A DNA stretch of 64,000 nt from an uncultured Lachnoclostridium sp. (GTDB taxonomy: Bacteria > Bacillota > Clostridia > Lachnospirales > Lachnospiraceae): assembly GCA_948330435.1 (NCBI GenBank), contig CAOJBY010000005.1:1-64000 (forward strand). Direction: 5' to 3'. A program made the translations under genes and the position numbers. The notes under the pieces are model-generated. The model worked only from the letters and a program-made list of their open reading frames with translations. It did not search any database and had not been told where the DNA came from. How positions within the stretch are numbered: the stretch's first letter is position 1; each line of letters opens with the position of its first letter. Of the stretch, positions 31,247 to 40,588 are shown piece after piece.

Positions 31247-32026
31247 TTATTCTGTGTCTGTGGTATCACTGTATATCTCATCATAGTACTCTTCCAGACT
31301 ATGCACAACAGCATCATTCTTGGTAATCAGAATCTCCACACGCCTATTCTTCGCCCTTTCCTCTGCCGTATCAAAGCTGGCAATGGGGCGGTGCTGTCCA
31401 TAACCAATGGCTATGATCTTCTCCGGCGACACCTGGCTGTTCTGATGGATGTAAGCCGCCACCCGTGCCGCCCTCTCACTGGAGAGAACCCGGTCATTCA
31501 CCGGATTGTTCGGCCGGTCCGGATCTGCCTGAGAAGTGTGTCCCAATACCTGAATCTCACCAATGGTACTTGCCACACTGTTCAGTGCTCCGTTAAAGGC
31601 ATCCAGAATATGCTTGCCTTCATCAAGAAGAACAGCACTATCCCCATCAAAGAAGATATTATCACGAAAATTGATAAATGTATAGCCCTCACCTTTCTCT
31701 AATTCTACTTCGCCCTCCAGATTATTCTCTGCAATGGCCTGCTGAAGCAGATAATAGAGATCTTCAAAATCTTCAATCTCATCCAGAGGGACATCCGTTC
31801 CGCCGGGAACCTCCATACCCTGCTCATTCTGTTCGGTCTCCATAACAATCTGTGATACCTCTTCCGCCTTGGGATTGAAGCTTTTTACCACCAGTTCCCA
31901 TTTCATGGCATCCACAGTGGAGATAGAATAGAGTAGTACAAAGAAGCACAACAGCAACGTAACCATGTCGCCGTATGTGTCCATCCAGCTTGCGCCTTCC
32001 TCCGGAGCTTTTTGCTTTCTAGCCAT
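31247..32026 (-). CDS. motB: Flagellar stator protein MotB
   Basis: 259 residues. One membrane helix (about 22-40) carries the ion-accepting Asp in TYGDMVTLLLCFFVLLYS, and an OmpA-like peptidoglycan-binding domain follows (about 120-245; LGHTSQADPDRPNN, LSSERAARVAAYIH, RVEILI). It anchors the stator to the cell wall and channels ions with MotA to drive rotation. Whether the ion is H+ or Na+ cannot be settled from this sequence. The gene lies nine bases after motA. Confidence 0.95.
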   Translation of the reverse strand: MARKQKAPEEGASWMDTYGDMVTLLLCFFVLLYSISTVDAMKWELVVKSFNPKAEEVSQIVMETEQNEQGMEVPGGTDVPLDEIEDFEDLYYLLQQAIAENNLEGEVELEKGEGYTFINFRDNIFFDGDSAVLLDEGKHILDAFNGALNSVASTIGEIQVLGHTSQADPDRPNNPVNDRVLSSERAARVAAYIHQNSQVSPEKIIAIGYGQHRPIASFDTAEERAKNRRVEILITKNDAVVHSLEEYYDEIYSDTTDTE

Positions 32027-32035
32027 AATCTCACC

Positions 32036-32875
32036 TTATTTTTTAGATTTCTTTTCTTTCTTCTTCTTTCCGCCGCCGTCGTCTCCGCCGCCGCCTTCGC
32101 CGCCGTCACGAAGCTTGGCCTGAGTCTTCTGATCCAGATTGGAGAGAAGCTTCTCCCGAAGAAGCTTGGGATTGTCGCCTGCCTGGATGGAGATAATGCC
32201 CTCCATCATAATCATTCGGTACTGCATCTCCTCGTCATTGCGGATACGCAGCTTTTTTGCTATGGGTCCAAAGATCAGGTTTGCCAAAATACAGCCATAG
32301 AAAGTGGTAACCAGAGCCACAGACATATCCGCACCCAGGGAACTTGCTCCTCCTTCATCCACGTTCATGTTTTTCAGCATGTTTACAAGACCTACCAATG
32401 TACCAATCATACCGAAAGCCGGTGCATAACTGGAAGCCTTCTCATAGATGGAAACGCCTGCATCATGACGGTCCGCCATATTGTCAAGCTCATTCTGAAG
32501 ACGTGCCCGAAGCTCTTCCTCCTCTGTGGCATCCACTACAAGCATCAGCCCTTCCTTGAAAAAGGGATCGTCGATCTCGTTGGCTTTTTCTTCCAAGGAA
32601 AGAAGGCCGTTCTGTCTGGCAAGCTGTGCCATCTCTACCATCTGCTCAATCAGTGCACCGTAATTGTAGCGGCTGCCCTGAAGCAATATCTTGAAATGGC
32701 TGCCCATCCGTTTGAGCTGGCTGAAAGGGAAGCTGGCAATGACTGCACAGACGGTGCCGCCCAAGGTTAAAGCTACACTTTGCGGGTCCCAGAAGTTGGG
32801 AAGTTGTGGAATCTTAATTCCCCATACAATCAAGGCAAAACCGAGCACGATTCCGATAATTGTTGACAAATCCAT
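32036..32875 (-). CDS. motA: Flagellar stator protein MotA
   Basis: 279 residues with four membrane helices. Family blocks are IIGIVLGFALIVWGI near the start, SYAPAFGMIGTLVGLVNML, and SVALVTTFYGCILANLIFGPIAKKL. It surrounds MotB and pushes on FliG. The C-terminus ends in a low-complexity Gly/Asp then Lys-rich tail (about 255-279) not required by the family. It starts 23 bp after flbD and precedes motB. Confidence 0.96.
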   Translation of the reverse strand: MDLSTIIGIVLGFALIVWGIKIPQLPNFWDPQSVALTLGGTVCAVIASFPFSQLKRMGSHFKILLQGSRYNYGALIEQMVEMAQLARQNGLLSLEEKANEIDDPFFKEGLMLVVDATEEEELRARLQNELDNMADRHDAGVSIYEKASSYAPAFGMIGTLVGLVNMLKNMNVDEGGASSLGADMSVALVTTFYGCILANLIFGPIAKKLRIRNDEEMQYRMIMMEGIISIQAGDNPKLLREKLLSNLDQKTQAKLRDGGEGGGGDDGGGKKKKEKKSKK

Positions 32876-32898
32876 TTCTTTATTCTCCTCTTACGCTT

Positions 32899-33102
32899 CT
32901 ACTTACTATATATTGGAAAGGTGTTCTTGATAGCACCCTTGTATTCGATGGTCTTCTGTATAATCTCCTCCGGTGACTCTTTCACTACATGGAAGCGTCC
33001 GTTCATCATAATAACCTTTGACTCCGGAATTAAATCAATGCACTCTACTTGATCTTCATTAATAACAATGTGCTGCTTATTCAGCTTCGTTAACATAATC
33101 AT
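32899..33102 (-). CDS. flbD: Flagellar protein FlbD
   Basis: 67 residues matching the short FlbD family of Firmicutes and spirochaetes: LTKLNKQHIVINEDQVECID at the start, then TTITMx-like strand KVIMMNGRFHVVKESPEEII. Its function is not settled. Its place between flgE and motA is the standard one. GGGGAGG stands before the ATG pair at 33102 and 33096. Confidence 0.92.
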   Translation of the reverse strand: MIMLTKLNKQHIVINEDQVECIDLIPESKVIMMNGRFHVVKESPEEIIQKTIEYKGAIKNTFPIYSK

Positions 33103-33181
33103 GGGTTTTTCCTCCCCTTTGTCACGGCTTTACCCCGGAGCCGGGAGGCCCCAGGGCAATGCCAAAACTTATTGATAATTA

Positions 33182-34573
33182 CTAACGTTTCATATTCACA
33201 AGCTCCTGAAGCATCTCGTCGGTGACGGTGATGATCTTGGAGTTAGCCTGGAAGCCTCTCTGGGTGGTAATCATGTTGGAGAACTCATTGGCCAGGTCTA
33301 CATTGGGCATCTCCAGGAATTTACTCTTGATGAAACCTACGGGACCCTCGCCGGGCTTTACAAATTCTACACCGCCGGCGTTCTCACCTATATTGAAGTA
33401 GTAGCCGCTGGTCTTTTCCAGACCATTGGGGTTCTCTACAGCAATCAATGCTAACTGGCCCATGGTGATAGGACGGTTTTCAATATCAATACCCGCAATA
33501 ACACCTGTGTCGCTGATGCTGTAGCTTTGGAGGTTGTACTGAGAACCCGTATCTGGATCATAGGGAATCCGAATGGGAGACAGACTATCCTCAAACTCTG
33601 CAGGGATTGCCTCCTCATAGGCCACTCCTGGTGTTACTGTCCAGCCATTTGCCGGTGTCGCATCTGTAGGTAACTGTGCTTCTGTTCCCGCACCCATCTC
33701 TTTCGTAGTAATAGTTAAATTAACTTTGCTGTTATTCGCATTCACACTGTCTTTGCTGATTCGCAGATTTGCAAACTCTCCGGCTTTTGTGGTGACTGTA
33801 ACGGTCCATCCATTTGTTGCATCTCCCGTAATCGTTACCGTATCATCGGGATTTTTCTTGTAATCAGCTTCAACTGGTGCAGTCGCACCGGCACCTCCGG
33901 GAACCTTTGTTACCGTCTCCTTTGATTCTTTTGTGGCCTTACTGATCCACTGGGCAACCTGGTCTTCCAGATCCGTCGCTGTTACATAATAGGTCTGGCC
34001 CAATATGGTAACCGGATACCCGTTGTTCGTGTTATCATAAGGTCCTACTGTTACATCTGTTGACCCTTTCGCTGTTGCTGCCTGGGCCGGTACCTCCGGA
34101 ATACCTGTACCATCTACCAACGCATACCCATACACGTAATTCTTGTTGGCATCTACCAGGTATCCGTTATTATCTACGGTAAAAAGTCCTACTCTGGTCA
34201 GCATCAGACCGGAAGACTTAATATCACTGATTCCGCCGTTCACCATCCCGCCTACCAGGAACAATCCCGTTCCGTCGATCATACAGTCCAGATCGTTGTC
34301 TGTAGGCGAAGGGGCTCCCGTGGTATACTGGAAGCTGATGGATGCCATAGAGGAACCATATCCAACCTGGGACGGATTTCGTCCGCCGTAGGCTCCTGCG
34401 TTCGTAACACCCTCGGAACTCCGAATGGATGTACTGTAGATAGAATCCTGGAAGTTGAAACTGTATGCCTTATAACCCCAGGTATTTACATTTGCAATAT
34501 TATTGCCGATTACGTCCATTTTCTGCTGATGAGACTTAAGTCCGGCCACACCAGCGAACATTGATCTAACCAT
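33182..34573 (-). CDS. flgE: Flagellar hook protein FlgE
   Basis: 463 residues. The N-terminus MFAGVAGLKSHQQKMDVIGN and C-terminus SNMITTQRGFQANSKIITVTDEMLQELVNMKR are the conserved coiled-coil ends of hook subunits. Between them the FlgE core is interrupted by a variable, Thr/Ala/Asp-rich outer domain (about 150-330) that will be exposed on the hook surface. The protein is exported by the flagellar type III machine, with length set by FliK and capped by FlgD during assembly, both encoded just upstream. Confidence 0.95.
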   Translation of the reverse strand: MVRSMFAGVAGLKSHQQKMDVIGNNIANVNTWGYKAYSFNFQDSIYSTSIRSSEGVTNAGAYGGRNPSQVGYGSSMASISFQYTTGAPSPTDNDLDCMIDGTGLFLVGGMVNGGISDIKSSGLMLTRVGLFTVDNNGYLVDANKNYVYGYALVDGTGIPEVPAQAATAKGSTDVTVGPYDNTNNGYPVTILGQTYYVTATDLEDQVAQWISKATKESKETVTKVPGGAGATAPVEADYKKNPDDTVTITGDATNGWTVTVTTKAGEFANLRISKDSVNANNSKVNLTITTKEMGAGTEAQLPTDATPANGWTVTPGVAYEEAIPAEFEDSLSPIRIPYDPDTGSQYNLQSYSISDTGVIAGIDIENRPITMGQLALIAVENPNGLEKTSGYYFNIGENAGGVEFVKPGEGPVGFIKSKFLEMPNVDLANEFSNMITTQRGFQANSKIITVTDEMLQELVNMKR

Positions 34574-34658
34574 TTAATATCGTCCTTCCTTACTTAATCT
34601 CTGCTGTTCACTCCCTCAGGACTTCCGCCTGGGGAAAAACCTCCATAAATGGTCCGGC

Positions 34659-35039
34659 TTACAACAGAACAGCACTGTCAATATTGGTAAAAATATTCTG
34701 CTTCATTTCTTGACTCGTCATTGTGGTAACTACCACATTGTTGGGAATATTTACAATGAATGCTCCCTGCTGTCCAATAACCACCACGTCCTTGGCACCT
34801 TTTTCCCTTGCCTTGCCCACCGCCTGGTTCAAATCCTTTAAGAGACTGTCTGTAACCTCGATCCCTCTCTGTTCCACACGGGCTGCCGCATGTTTGGAAA
34901 ACCGTATGTTTTGGCTGTCCTCCATAGCATTCTGGAGAAGTGCTCCAAATCCGGTTCCCTGCTTACCGCCAACGGAAGAATGCTCGTGCTCCAGCCGAAG
35001 CTGCTGGACGCTGACTGTCTGATTTAATTTTTGCAGCAT
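34659..35039 (-). CDS. TIGR02530-type flagellar operon protein
   Basis: About 126 residues from the ATG at 35039; a GTG three codons earlier is open but worse placed to the ribosome site. The C-terminal block RFSKHAAARVEQRGIEVT to VVVTTMTSQEMKQNIFTNID is the TIGR02530 pattern found in Firmicute and spirochaete flagellar operons between flgD and flgE. The N-terminal 40 residues are polar and variable. Its molecular role is not established; the fixed location suggests it helps hook assembly or export. Confidence 0.88.
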   Translation of the reverse strand: MLQKLNQTVSVQQLRLEHEHSSVGGKQGTGFGALLQNAMEDSQNIRFSKHAAARVEQRGIEVTDSLLKDLNQAVGKAREKGAKDVVVIGQQGAFIVNIPNNVVVTTMTSQEMKQNIFTNIDSAVLL

Positions 35040-35073
35040 TCTATGCACCGCCTTTCCCCCTCACAGGTTCCGC

Positions 35074-35679
35074 TTAAACAGCTTCTGTCTTGGTCTCGTC
35101 CTTGCTGCCCTCATCGCTCTCACCGCTGTCTTCATTGTCATCTTTCTCACTTTCCAGCGGAACTGCACCCATGGACATAAGCTGGGTCAATGTATAAGCC
35201 TTGCCGTTTACATAGATATAAGGATTGCTTCCTGTCAGAGCCACACCCTCTACCTTGCCTATGGTGTGTCCAACCAGTTCTCCCTTATCATTCAGATCCG
35301 CAACCGTAACTTCTTTTCCCAGCAGATTGGTCGCATAGCTGGACAATGAAATCTGTGAAAGACTCTCCATAGCTTCCGTCATAGTGGTAGACATGGTCTC
35401 CATAGTAGTTGTCAGATTACTCATAGTGCTCATGCTGGACATCTGGGTCAGCTGATTCATCATCTCGCTGTTGCTCATGGGATTCGACATATCCTGATAC
35501 TGAAGCTGTGCTGCCAGAAGCTTAAAGAAATCATCCATGGACATGCTGCTGTTATTGGGCTGCACATCATTTCTCACATAAGTCTCCGACAGATTCTTTC
35601 TGTTAGTAGTGGGATCTACTTCCTTTCTTGTATAAGTATTGGACAGATTTGTAGTCCCGTCCACTCCTGATACTGCCAT
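35074..35679 (-). CDS. flgD: Flagellar hook capping protein FlgD
   Basis: 201 residues. The conserved FlgD N-terminal block is clear (about 50-80: SMDDFFKLLAAQLQYQDMSNP then MSNSEMMNQLTQMSSM), followed by a small beta domain (LGKEVTVADLNDKGELVGHTIGKVEGVAL). It caps the growing hook to fold FlgE subunits. The C-terminus is an acidic Glu/Asp-rich tail of about 25 residues. AGAGGTGAG precedes the ATG. Confidence 0.94.
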   Translation of the reverse strand: MAVSGVDGTTNLSNTYTRKEVDPTTNRKNLSETYVRNDVQPNNSSMSMDDFFKLLAAQLQYQDMSNPMSNSEMMNQLTQMSSMSTMSNLTTTMETMSTTMTEAMESLSQISLSSYATNLLGKEVTVADLNDKGELVGHTIGKVEGVALTGSNPYIYVNGKAYTLTQLMSMGAVPLESEKDDNEDSGESDEGSKDETKTEAV

Positions 35680-35701
35680 CTTTTCTCACCTCTTTCTACT
35701 T

Positions 35702-36811
35702 CTAAATCAATCCTAACCGAAGCTGCTGAAGGAAATCCATTCCTTCCTTCTCCTGGTTTTTCTCTCCCTGCTTCCTGGAATCATCCTGGTTCTGATTGGC
35801 ATTGCCGCCTTCCTGGTTCTGATTGTGCTGTTCCAGATATCCGGTCTCCTTATCCTCCACTACAATGGTGGTAGGTGTTCCCAGATTCTCCTCCATGATT
35901 GCTCCAAGATCTCTGGCATTCTTGGCCATCAGTTCCATGGTCCTCTGTTCGGTACACATAATAGAGATGCTTGTGTGCTCCTTTCCAAAGGCTGCCTTGA
36001 TGATGATCTTGCCAAGGTCATAAGGCTCCAATTGAATCTCGAACTCCTTGGTGCCTGCTGTTGTCTTCACCAGAAGCTGATTCAAAAGCTTTTCCGGAAT
36101 CTCCTCCGGCTGTGAAACTTTCACATGCTCTGTGGGAACCTCCTTGACTACAGGTGTCTGCTCTACAGTGTGAGTCTCCTGTGGAACACTCTCTAAGGGC
36201 TGTTCTGCCTTAACTACCCCCTTTGGCTCTTCTTTGACTTCTGTCTTCACAGTCTCTTTTGGCTTTGCCAAATCAAGTCCCGTCTCAGGCTGCTCTTCCT
36301 TGCTTTCTTTTGGCAATACTGCCTGTTCCGGTGCCACGTCTGCCTGCAATGCTTCCTTCGGAATCTCTGTCTCCTCCGAAAAACTCTGCACTGGCTGCTC
36401 GGTCATAAACGCCCCAGTCTCTGTCATCTCCTCTGCCGGAAGTGCTCCCAGTTCTGTCACCAGTTCTGTCATTTCCTCTGGTACTGCCTCCGGCGTGGAA
36501 GCATCCGGCTGAATCTGAAATAACAATGCTGCCTGAACCTGTTCTAATGCTGTATCAGCAGGAACTGTTGTTTCTTCTGTCTCTTCCTTTGCCTCTGGTT
36601 TCTCTGGTGCCTCATCCTTTACCACTTCTTTTTTGTCATCTTTCCCTGTGTCTGTGGTTTCTTTTGCACCTGCGTCTTCTTCAGCCTTACTGTTCAGAAG
36701 CTTCTGGAATCCGCCGTCTGTCTGTTCCACCTGTCTGGCTGCCGCACTCTTGGTTCCTGTTGTCATAGATACCGCTAAGTCTGTGCCTTTTATGGCTGCT
36801 GCATTTCCCAT
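35702..36811 (-). CDS. fliK: Flagellar hook-length control protein FliK
   Basis: About 369 residues from the ATG at 36811, which has AAGGAGG upstream; the open frame continues upstream through a tandem repeat but that part is unlikely to be translated. The long central region is Glu/Pro/Thr-rich and low in complexity, as in molecular rulers. The C-terminal domain (about 270-345) has the FliK core FEIQLEPYDLGKIIIKAAF and a Gln/Glu-rich tail. FliK measures the hook and signals FlhB to switch to filament export. It lies between fliJ and flgD, as usual. Confidence 0.9.
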   Translation of the reverse strand: MGNAAAIKGTDLAVSMTTGTKSAAARQVEQTDGGFQKLLNSKAEEDAGAKETTDTGKDDKKEVVKDEAPEKPEAKEETEETTVPADTALEQVQAALLFQIQPDASTPEAVPEEMTELVTELGALPAEEMTETGAFMTEQPVQSFSEETEIPKEALQADVAPEQAVLPKESKEEQPETGLDLAKPKETVKTEVKEEPKGVVKAEQPLESVPQETHTVEQTPVVKEVPTEHVKVSQPEEIPEKLLNQLLVKTTAGTKEFEIQLEPYDLGKIIIKAAFGKEHTSISIMCTEQRTMELMAKNARDLGAIMEENLGTPTTIVVEDKETGYLEQHNQNQEGGNANQNQDDSRKQGEKNQEKEGMDFLQQLRLGLI

Positions 36812-36825
36812 GGTCTTTCCCCTCC

Positions 36826-36934
36826 TTTCCTTAGATTTGCCCACGTTTTCTGGGCATGCAGGTATACCCGTAGGGTATTTCCTTAGATTTGCCCACGTTT
36901 TCTGGGCATGCAGGTATACCCGTAGGGTATTTCC
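36826..36934. repeat. Two-copy 52-bp tandem repeat between fliJ and fliK
   Basis: Two exact 52-bp units (36826-36877 and 36878-36929) followed by the first bases of a third. Each unit contains two small inverted repeats: GCCCA with TGGGC around seven bases, and TACCC with GGGTA around GTA or less. The period is not a multiple of three. On the transcript it places four small hairpins just before the fliK ribosome site. Confidence 0.9.
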
Positions 36935-36971
36935 TTTTATAATATATGTATCTATCGTAAACTGCGTACAT

Positions 36972-37430
36972 TTACGCAGTATTACGCACCCTCCCCACAG
37001 CACGCTTGTTGGATACGAATTCATCAATAAACTGCTCGTCTGCTTTCTGTACCTCTTTGTCGTACTGTGCCCGCTTTTTCTCCTTCAGCTTGGTGATGGA
37101 AGCGGTCTCTTTCCTGGCTTCTACAACCTCTTCCCGCTTGCGTTCCTCCCGAACAAGTATCTCCGCCAGACGCTCGCGCTCACTTTCGATCTTCTTTCGA
37201 AGACTGGTTAGAAACCGATCATAAGTCTGCATATCAGTGATACTGACTCCCTGAAGCTTCTTTCGCTCCAACATATCTATACAATCCTGCTGCTCCTGCT
37301 CCAGAGCCTCAATCCCCCGTTCACACTCCACACGCTCTGCAATAATCCGTGCATGCTCTCCCTGAAGGTTCTCCAGAACCTGTTCCTTGTAATTCAGCAC
37401 TGTGTCCAGTGTAAAGTAAAACTTCTTCAC
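36972..37430 (-). CDS. fliJ: Flagellar export chaperone FliJ
   Basis: About 152 residues, nearly all charged coiled coil, with the FliJ opening KKFYFTLDTVLNYKEQVLE. FliJ acts as the stalk of the FliH-FliI ATPase and passes subunits to FlhA. The GTG at 37430 gives the usual MKKF start with AGGA eight bases upstream; a GTG seven codons earlier is also open. It lies 42 bp after the fliI stop. Confidence 0.9.
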   Translation of the reverse strand: MKKFYFTLDTVLNYKEQVLENLQGEHARIIAERVECERGIEALEQEQQDCIDMLERKKLQGVSITDMQTYDRFLTSLRKKIESERERLAEILVREERKREEVVEARKETASITKLKEKKRAQYDKEVQKADEQFIDEFVSNKRAVGRVRNTA

Positions 37431-37472
37431 AACTCGTTTCCTGCCTCTCACATATCAGAATTTTAATACTTA

Positions 37473-38774
37473 CTAATTCAGGATCTTCCTCATAGCCGTC
37501 AGATCCTCTTCTACAGAAAAGCTGTCCCCAATCCTCTGCATCAGATAATCATTGACCGCATCAATCTTTCCCACGGCTGCATCCAGCCTGGGATTGGTTC
37601 CTGCCTTGTAGGCACCAATGGAAATCAAATCCTCATTTTTCGTGTAAACGCTTAAAATATCCCGCATCTGGGATGCCAGTCTCTGATGTTCCTCGGGAAC
37701 AATATTTACCATCAGACGGGAGATGCTGGCATTTACGTCAATAGCCGGAAAATGGTTCTCATTGGCCAGCTTTCTGGACAGTACAATGTGTCCGTCTACA
37801 ATACCCCGAACCGTATCGGCAATGGGCTCATTGGTATCATCGCCCTCCACCAGTACTGTGTAGATCCCTGTAATGGAACCCTTTTCAAACTTTCCGCTTC
37901 GTTCCAACAGCTTTGGAAACTCTGCATAAATGGAAGGGGTATATCCTCTTGCCACCGGCGGCTCTCCGGTAGCAAGCCCGATCTCTCTCTGTGCCATGGC
38001 GAAGCGGGTCAGGGAATCCATCATCAGCAGTACATCCTTACCCTGATCCTTGAAATATTCGGCTATGGTAGTGGCAACCAAAGGACATTTCATACGCAAC
38101 ATAGCAGGCTGATCCGAAGTGGCCACAACCAGAACCGATCTTTTTAACCCTTCCGGTCCCAGGTCCTTTTCAATAAATTCCCGAACCTCACGGCCTCGCT
38201 CTCCTACCAGAGCAATCACATTGATATCTGCCTTTACATTCCTTGCAATCATTCCAAGCAATGTACTCTTTCCCACGCCACTGCCGGCAAAGATGCCGAT
38301 TCTCTGTCCTTTTCCTACGGTATTTAATCCGTCAATCGCCTTGATTCCAAACTCCAGGGGATCCGTGATAGGCGGACGGGTCAGAGGATTGATGTAGGGA
38401 TTCTCTACATAATAATGTTGTTGAGACTCAAAAGGTCCCAAATCATCCATGGGATTCCCCAGTGCGTCAATGATGCGTCCCCTTAAAAACTCTCCCACAG
38501 GAATCTTCAAACGCTTTCTTGTATTGCGGACAAAACTTCCTGCAGAAATACCACTCATATTCTCATAAGCCATCAACTGGCTCCGACCATCCTTAAAACC
38601 TACCACTTCAACGGGAATCTGCCGTTTCTTATCTTCATTGTAGATCATGGCAATGTCTCCGATACTGGCCCGATTCCCCGATGCCTCCATGGACATTCCC
38701 ACAATATTCTCGATTTTCCCTATGTAACTGACTGTCTCAGCCTTGGTTATCAGTTCCGGCAGTTCTGTAAACAT
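37473..38774 (-). CDS. fliI: Flagellum-specific export ATPase FliI
   Basis: 433 residues, related to the F1 beta subunit. Walker A is GIFAGSGVGKST (about 161-172), Walker B is DVLLMMDSLTRFAMAQREIG, and the family block PPVARGYTPSIYAEFPKLLERSG follows. The hexamer energises loading of export substrates with FliH and FliJ, whose genes flank it on both sides. Confidence 0.97.
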   Translation of the reverse strand: MFTELPELITKAETVSYIGKIENIVGMSMEASGNRASIGDIAMIYNEDKKRQIPVEVVGFKDGRSQLMAYENMSGISAGSFVRNTRKRLKIPVGEFLRGRIIDALGNPMDDLGPFESQQHYYVENPYINPLTRPPITDPLEFGIKAIDGLNTVGKGQRIGIFAGSGVGKSTLLGMIARNVKADINVIALVGERGREVREFIEKDLGPEGLKRSVLVVATSDQPAMLRMKCPLVATTIAEYFKDQGKDVLLMMDSLTRFAMAQREIGLATGEPPVARGYTPSIYAEFPKLLERSGKFEKGSITGIYTVLVEGDDTNEPIADTVRGIVDGHIVLSRKLANENHFPAIDVNASISRLMVNIVPEEHQRLASQMRDILSVYTKNEDLISIGAYKAGTNPRLDAAVGKIDAVNDYLMQRIGDSFSVEEDLTAMRKILN

Positions 38775-38788
38775 GATAGTTACCTTTC

Positions 38789-39586
38789 CTAGATGCGGGC
38801 ATTGTTCAGAATATCCTTGATATTCTCAAGCTGTGTACTTACACTGGCATCAATAATCTCATCCGGCAGCTCGATAATGCAGATACCCTCCTCATCACTA
38901 TCCATAGTTACAATCTTCACATTGTCTGACAGATGAGAAAGTGCGTTCAGAAATTCCACATCTGCTTCCATGGAAATCTCAGTACCACATTTCGTAATAT
39001 AAATCTTTGCCCATTCTGTCTTTTTCAGCTTATCAGTAGCCGCAATAATCATACGGTGGATTACATTTTCACTGGATCGGAGGCTAATATGTATCACTTT
39101 TTCTGCTATAGCCAGAACAGTCCGCTTCAAATCGTCCAGATACTTTTCTATGACAATACTTTTCTCCTGACGAATGCTGTCCATAAACTCAGAAGCATTT
39201 TCCCGAAATATCCTTACCTCTTCCTCATACTCCTGACGGCATTCCTGCATTGCCTCCTGACGGCCTGCCGTGACACCTTCTTCATGCCCTTGTTCAAAAG
39301 CCTGTTCCCTTAAGATCTCTGCCTGCTTTCTGGCATCCTCCAGAATCTGCTCTGCTTCTTCCCTGGCTTTGGCCAAAATCTGGCTGACTCTCTCCCTCTC
39401 ACGGGCTTCCTCCTCCTGACGCTGGGCCTCCAGGGCATCTATATCCGGTTGTTCTTCCTCTGCCTCCTCTGTCTCAGGCACTTCTTCCTCTTTCTCTTCC
39501 TCCAGTGCGAAGTCCGAGAAAAACTGATACATCTCTGTTACATCTATTGCCTTTTTGCCCTTGACAACCCTAGACAATGATCTCAT
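38789..39586 (-). CDS. fliH: Flagellar export ATPase regulator FliH
   Basis: 265 residues. A Glu-rich segment with long coiled coil (about 30-130; AREEAEQILEDARKQAEIL) is followed by a C-terminal V-ATPase E-subunit-like domain (about 135-262). FliH holds FliI and ties it to the C-ring. The start overlaps the end of fliG by 17 bp; a TTG three codons in has an equally good ribosome site. Function is assigned from composition, fold pattern and position between fliG and fliI. Confidence 0.9.
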   Translation of the reverse strand: MRSLSRVVKGKKAIDVTEMYQFFSDFALEEEKEEEVPETEEAEEEQPDIDALEAQRQEEEARERERVSQILAKAREEAEQILEDARKQAEILREQAFEQGHEEGVTAGRQEAMQECRQEYEEEVRIFRENASEFMDSIRQEKSIVIEKYLDDLKRTVLAIAEKVIHISLRSSENVIHRMIIAATDKLKKTEWAKIYITKCGTEISMEADVEFLNALSHLSDNVKIVTMDSDEEGICIIELPDEIIDASVSTQLENIKDILNNARI

Positions 39587-40586
39587 CCTTTCCGCCCTTA
39601 ACGATAATCAGTTCTCCGGCAGCTTCCAGCCTCCGGATAACACCGACAATTCTCTGCTGGGCTTCCTCCACGTCTTTCCGGAGTACATTGACTGTAATCT
39701 CCAGATCGGACTGGATACTCTCCGCCATACGTCCGGACATGTTGGCAAATACCACCTGACGGACGTTCTCGTCGCTGCCCTTGAGGGCGTATACCAAATC
39801 CTTGACATCGCAATCCCGAATAAATCTCTGAATGGAACGGTTGTCAAGACTAAGGATATCTTCAAATACGAACATCTTCTTACGGATGGTCTCTGTAAGC
39901 TCTTCATCCCTTTTAGCCAGTTCGTCAAAAATAAACTTCTCATTGCTGCGGTCCATATTATTCATAACGTCCGCAATATAATCAATTCCGCCGATAGCTG
40001 TGTAATCGGTGGTCATAATATTCTCAAATCGTCTCCGAAGCTGATTTTCCACAATCTTGATAGCTTCAGGGGACACGCTTTCCAACCGGGCTATACATTC
40101 TACCACCTGTATGGCAACATCTTTTGGCAGATTGCCAATTACCCCTGCCGCCTGGTCTGCATCTGCATAAGAGAGAACCAATGCAATCGTCTGAGGCCTC
40201 TCGTGAGCCAGAAATGTGTACAGGTTCTTTGGGTCAGACTTTCTGATAAACTCAAAGGGGCGAACTTTCAGAAACTTTGTCACACGCTCCAACAACTGTT
40301 GAGCGGTGGTCTCTCCAAAAGCCTTTTCCAGAACAGAACGGGCATATTCCATGCCTCCGTCCGTTACCACTTTCTGAGTCATACAGGATTTATAAAATTC
40401 ATCCAGAATATCAGCCGTCTGATCCGCTTCCAGATGCCGTAGCTTTGCCACTTCCAGGGTCAGCTTCTCAATATCATCCTCACTTAAATGCTTATATATC
40501 AGGGATGCTTTGTCTGCTCCCATGGAAACAACAACCGCCGCCGCTTTCTGTTCCTGGGTAATCTCCTCTGTTATTTCACTAGCCAT
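39570..40586 (-). CDS. fliG: Flagellar motor switch protein FliG
   Basis: 338 residues. Early block EKAAAVVVSMGADKASLIYKHL-like sequence, the middle EHPQT-type motif (LAHERPQTIALVLSYA) and the C-terminal torque helix region (FVFEDILSLDNRSIQRFIRDCDVKDLVYALKG) identify FliG. It sits between the MS ring (FliF) and FliM and receives force from MotA. It begins two bases after the fliF stop. Confidence 0.97.
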   Translation of the reverse strand: MASEITEEITQEQKAAAVVVSMGADKASLIYKHLSEDDIEKLTLEVAKLRHLEADQTADILDEFYKSCMTQKVVTDGGMEYARSVLEKAFGETTAQQLLERVTKFLKVRPFEFIRKSDPKNLYTFLAHERPQTIALVLSYADADQAAGVIGNLPKDVAIQVVECIARLESVSPEAIKIVENQLRRRFENIMTTDYTAIGGIDYIADVMNNMDRSNEKFIFDELAKRDEELTETIRKKMFVFEDILSLDNRSIQRFIRDCDVKDLVYALKGSDENVRQVVFANMSGRMAESIQSDLEITVNVLRKDVEEAQQRIVGVIRRLEAAGELIIVKGGKDEIIV

Positions 40587-40588
40587 GG

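Noticed and set aside
36812..37027. N-terminal extension of FliK by 72 codons
   Set aside because: It runs through the 52-bp repeat, whose period is not a multiple of three, while a strong ribosome site serves the ATG at 36811.
39555..40442. Open plus-strand frame of about 295 codons opposite fliG
   Set aside because: fliG is certain on the other strand; the frame has no ribosome site or family features.
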